Positions 15,543 to 17,310 of a DNA stretch of 17,310 nucleotides are shown here, piece by piece. This stretch comes from Bacteroidetes bacterium UBA1860 (GTDB taxonomy: Bacteria > Bacteroidota > Rhodothermia > Balneolales > Balneolaceae). The position numbers and the translations under genes are program-made. A model generated the notes under the pieces. That model worked only from the letters and a program-made list of their open reading frames with translations, had not been told where the DNA came from and did not search any database. Positions within the stretch are counted from its first letter, which is position 1. Every line of letters begins with the position of its first letter. The stretch lies in NCBI GenBank assembly GCA_002338335.1, contig DDIC01000034.1, forward strand, positions 13,640 through 30,949, given 5' to 3'.

Positions 15543-16661
15543 ATGAAACAACTTTCCACTCTCTCCATCCTTTTTTTGAGCACCTTTCTGCTCACTCAAT
15601 GTGGACCTCCCGAAGCCATGGAGGCCCCGGAAGAGCTCGTGCGACGAGTAACCGTCGATACAGAAATTCTACAACCGGAATTGTTTCGAAGCTATCTCAA
15701 ACAAGTGGGGACCGCGACGTCAGACAAAGACGCAATCCTGTCTTCTGAGGTGCAAGGTCGACTTCTTCGTTATACTGTCTCAAAGGGAGAGCGTGTGGAA
15801 GAAGGTCAGGTGATTGCTAAAATAGATGATGCCACACTCAAGCAAGAAGTTCGCCGAATGGAAGCAATGGTGCGCCAGTCTAAGCTCCAGTATGACCGTC
15901 AAAAAGATCTATTTGACAAAGGGGTTGGGTCTCAAAGCGATCTTGATAATGCCGAATTAGCCTATGAACAGCAGGCTGCAGCATTGGCGTCTTTACGCGT
16001 ATCATTGGATAACACAGTGCTAAAAGCACCTTTTGTGGGAACCCTTGAACAAACGTTTGCCGATCCAGGCGAGCTACTCTCACCTGGTACGCCCGTTGCA
16101 AGAGTCGTGAGCACAACAGAACTCTACGTTACGGTTGGTATCCCATCTCGTTATGTAGGCATTTTGGCAGAAGGCGATCCTGTTAGGCTGCAGTTTAACC
16201 AGCGAGAGGACTTGCAAGTAGAGGGTGTCATCCAGTTTGTTGGTTCGACGATTGATCCACAGTCCCGCAGTTTTGAGGTAGAGGTAGGGTTTCCGAATCC
16301 AAATGAGATTATCAAAATAGACATGGTAGCGGATGTGGAAGTTGTGCTGGATGACATGCCCAACTCGATTGTGGTGGGTGAGGAGTTTGTCTTTAGCAAA
16401 CAAGGCCGTATGGTTGCCTACATCGTTGGAGAAGACCCGCAGGGTAACCCAATTTCTAGAGAGGTTGAGATTGACCATGGACCTGTGTACAAAAGCCAAA
16501 CGGTGATATTATCGGGGTTGAATCCTGGAGACCAGTTCATCACCAACGGCTCGTCTTATCTCCAAGATGGCACACGGCTACAGATTCGAACATCCACGTC
16601 ATCCTCCAATGGTTCAGGAGCCGCTGCCGCTGAGGCCACACTCTCACAGACGTTAAACTAA
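15543..16661 (+). CDS. RND efflux periplasmic adaptor (membrane fusion protein), lipoprotein
   Basis: The 372-residue protein has a lipoprotein signal with lipobox LLTQC (Cys20). The biotinyl-lipoyl-like half VQGRLLRYTVSKGERVEEGQ (about 70-89) is followed by an alpha-helical hairpin (about 95-155, with KLQYDRQKDLFDKGVGSQSDL) and the second lipoyl half VLKAPFVGTLEQTFADPGE (about 159-177). A beta-barrel domain follows. This is the HlyD/AcrA family layout. It links the inner-membrane RND pump to the TolC-like channel. The C-terminal tail is rich in Ser/Thr/Ala and probably disordered. It is tightly packed behind the channel gene, 53 bases before the RND gene, so all belong to one operon. Confidence 0.93.
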   Translation: MKQLSTLSILFLSTFLLTQCGPPEAMEAPEELVRRVTVDTEILQPELFRSYLKQVGTATSDKDAILSSEVQGRLLRYTVSKGERVEEGQVIAKIDDATLKQEVRRMEAMVRQSKLQYDRQKDLFDKGVGSQSDLDNAELAYEQQAAALASLRVSLDNTVLKAPFVGTLEQTFADPGELLSPGTPVARVVSTTELYVTVGIPSRYVGILAEGDPVRLQFNQREDLQVEGVIQFVGSTIDPQSRSFEVEVGFPNPNEIIKIDMVADVEVVLDDMPNSIVVGEEFVFSKQGRMVAYIVGEDPQGNPISREVEIDHGPVYKSQTVILSGLNPGDQFITNGSSYLQDGTRLQIRTSTSSSNGSGAAAAEATLSQTLN

Positions 16662-16714
16662 AGACGCTGAACGGTACACGTTGAACTACCCATGCAGAGC
16701 TTGAACGCACACCC

Positions 16715-17310
16715 ATGTCTACCAAATCCATGAACACCAAGTCACCTTCACAAAATCCATCTGAATTTCAAGGTCGTGAATTCCCTCTGACCAATCTGTC
16801 GCTTAAGAATCCCATTAGCGTTCTGGTCCTGTGTGTGATTTTTATTATCGGGGGATTGTCCTCTTATTTGTCACTACCCAAAGAGGCTCAGCCCGATATC
16901 ACTATTCCCAATATTGTGGTTCGAGCAGCCTATCCTGGTGTGGCCCCTGAGGATGTTGAGACCTTGGTTACCAATGTGCTTGAAGATGAACTAGCCAATA
17001 TTTCTGAGATCAAGGAAATGACATCCACGTCTGCGGAGGGCTATTCTAGCATTCTTCTGGAATTCAATTCGGATGTCAATATCGATGAGGCCCTACTCAA
17101 GGTGCGTGAAAAGGTGGATCTCGCCAAATCAGAACTCCCTGGCGATGTGGAGGAGCCTGTAGTGGATGAGATTAACCTATCTCAATTCCCCATTATGCAG
17201 GTGAACATATCGGGTGAATATGGGCTTGATGAGCTTAAAAAAGTGGCAGAAGACCTTCAAGACGAGATTGAGGCATTGCCACAGGTTCTAGAGGTTAACC
17301 TTGCCGGTGG
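16715..17310 (+). CDS. RND family efflux transporter, N-terminal part (cut by window edge)
   Basis: An open frame from the ATG at 16715 runs 198 codons to the window end. After a polar N-terminal extension of about 30 residues it reads NPISVLVLCVIFIIGG (32-47, first membrane helix), then LPKEAQPDITIPNIVV (54-69) and AAYPGVAPEDVETLVT (71-86), hallmarks of the AcrB/MexB-like RND porter domain. Family members have about 1000-1050 residues, so four fifths lie outside. It is a proton-driven inner-membrane pump that works with the preceding adaptor and channel. The substrate cannot be inferred; the metal-transport charges of CzcA proteins lie in a part not seen here. An ATG at 16730 is another possible start and would shorten the unusual extension. 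Confidence 0.93.
   Translation, partial: MSTKSMNTKSPSQNPSEFQGREFPLTNLSLKNPISVLVLCVIFIIGGLSSYLSLPKEAQPDITIPNIVVRAAYPGVAPEDVETLVTNVLEDELANISEIKEMTSTSAEGYSSILLEFNSDVNIDEALLKVREKVDLAKSELPGDVEEPVVDEINLSQFPIMQVNISGEYGLDELKKVAEDLQDEIEALPQVLEVNLAG

Noticed and set aside
16080..16499. Reverse-strand open frame of 139 codons inside the adaptor gene
   Set aside because: Entirely antisense to the adaptor coding sequence, with no domain or start signal; a shadow frame.
1..17310. CRISPR arrays, tRNA or rRNA genes, insertion sequences, phage genes
   Set aside because: No direct-repeat arrays, tRNA-like cloverleaves, transposase motifs or terminal repeats were seen on reading; all long stretches are covered by ordinary genes.

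Overview
The window is a chromosomal segment of moderate G+C content from a Gram-negative bacterium, most likely of the Bacteroidota/Rhodothermota/Balneolota (FCB) group. The evidence is a bacillithiol-type glycosyltransferase (bshA), a pyrR-pyrB pair, a three-part RND efflux pump with an outer-membrane TolC-like channel and a lipoprotein adaptor, and start codons that mostly lack a Shine-Dalgarno sequence. The YebC N-terminus is the ordinary MAGHSKW form, whereas as I recall many Bacteroidia/Flavobacteriia carry a different N-terminus. That makes me lean to the Rhodothermota/Balneolota side, but the taxonomy is inference.

Left part (1-4242), housekeeping: the 5' part of yebC (minus strand, cut by the window edge), bshA (bacillithiol synthesis), sucC (TCA cycle, minus strand), and pyrR-pyrB (pyrimidine synthesis), which overlap by 4 bases. 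A family 2 glycosyltransferase follows pyrB with a further stop/start overlap, so a pyrimidine operon runs straight into a surface-polysaccharide gene.

Middle part (4239-13154), an extracellular polysaccharide or O-antigen-like locus in blocks of alternating direction: GT2 (+); flippase Wzx then a GT4 (minus); chain-length protein Wzz then polymerase/ligase Wzy/WaaL (+); and an SLBB-domain export protein then a second GT4 (minus). The Wzy and second GT4 genes overlap tail to tail by 56 bases. No initiating sugar-phosphate transferase, tyrosine kinase or nucleotide-sugar synthesis gene is present here, so the pathway must be completed elsewhere.

Right part (13258-17310), a regulated efflux operon: a TetR-family regulator, a TolC-like channel, a membrane-fusion lipoprotein, and the start of an RND pump that runs off the window. 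The clearest regulatory signal is a 19-base perfect palindrome upstream of the TetR gene. A diverged copy, with the same half-sites, the same 3-base spacing and the same distance to an AT-rich -10-like hexamer, lies just upstream of the tolC-like gene. Each copy contains an ATG that opens the longest reading frame of its gene, so the true starts of both genes are probably further downstream (13329 and 14027). The likely circuit is a TetR repressor controlling its own promoter and a second promoter for the pump genes. I saw no RNA genes, CRISPR arrays, insertion sequences or phage genes, and no gene-free stretch longer than 300 bases.
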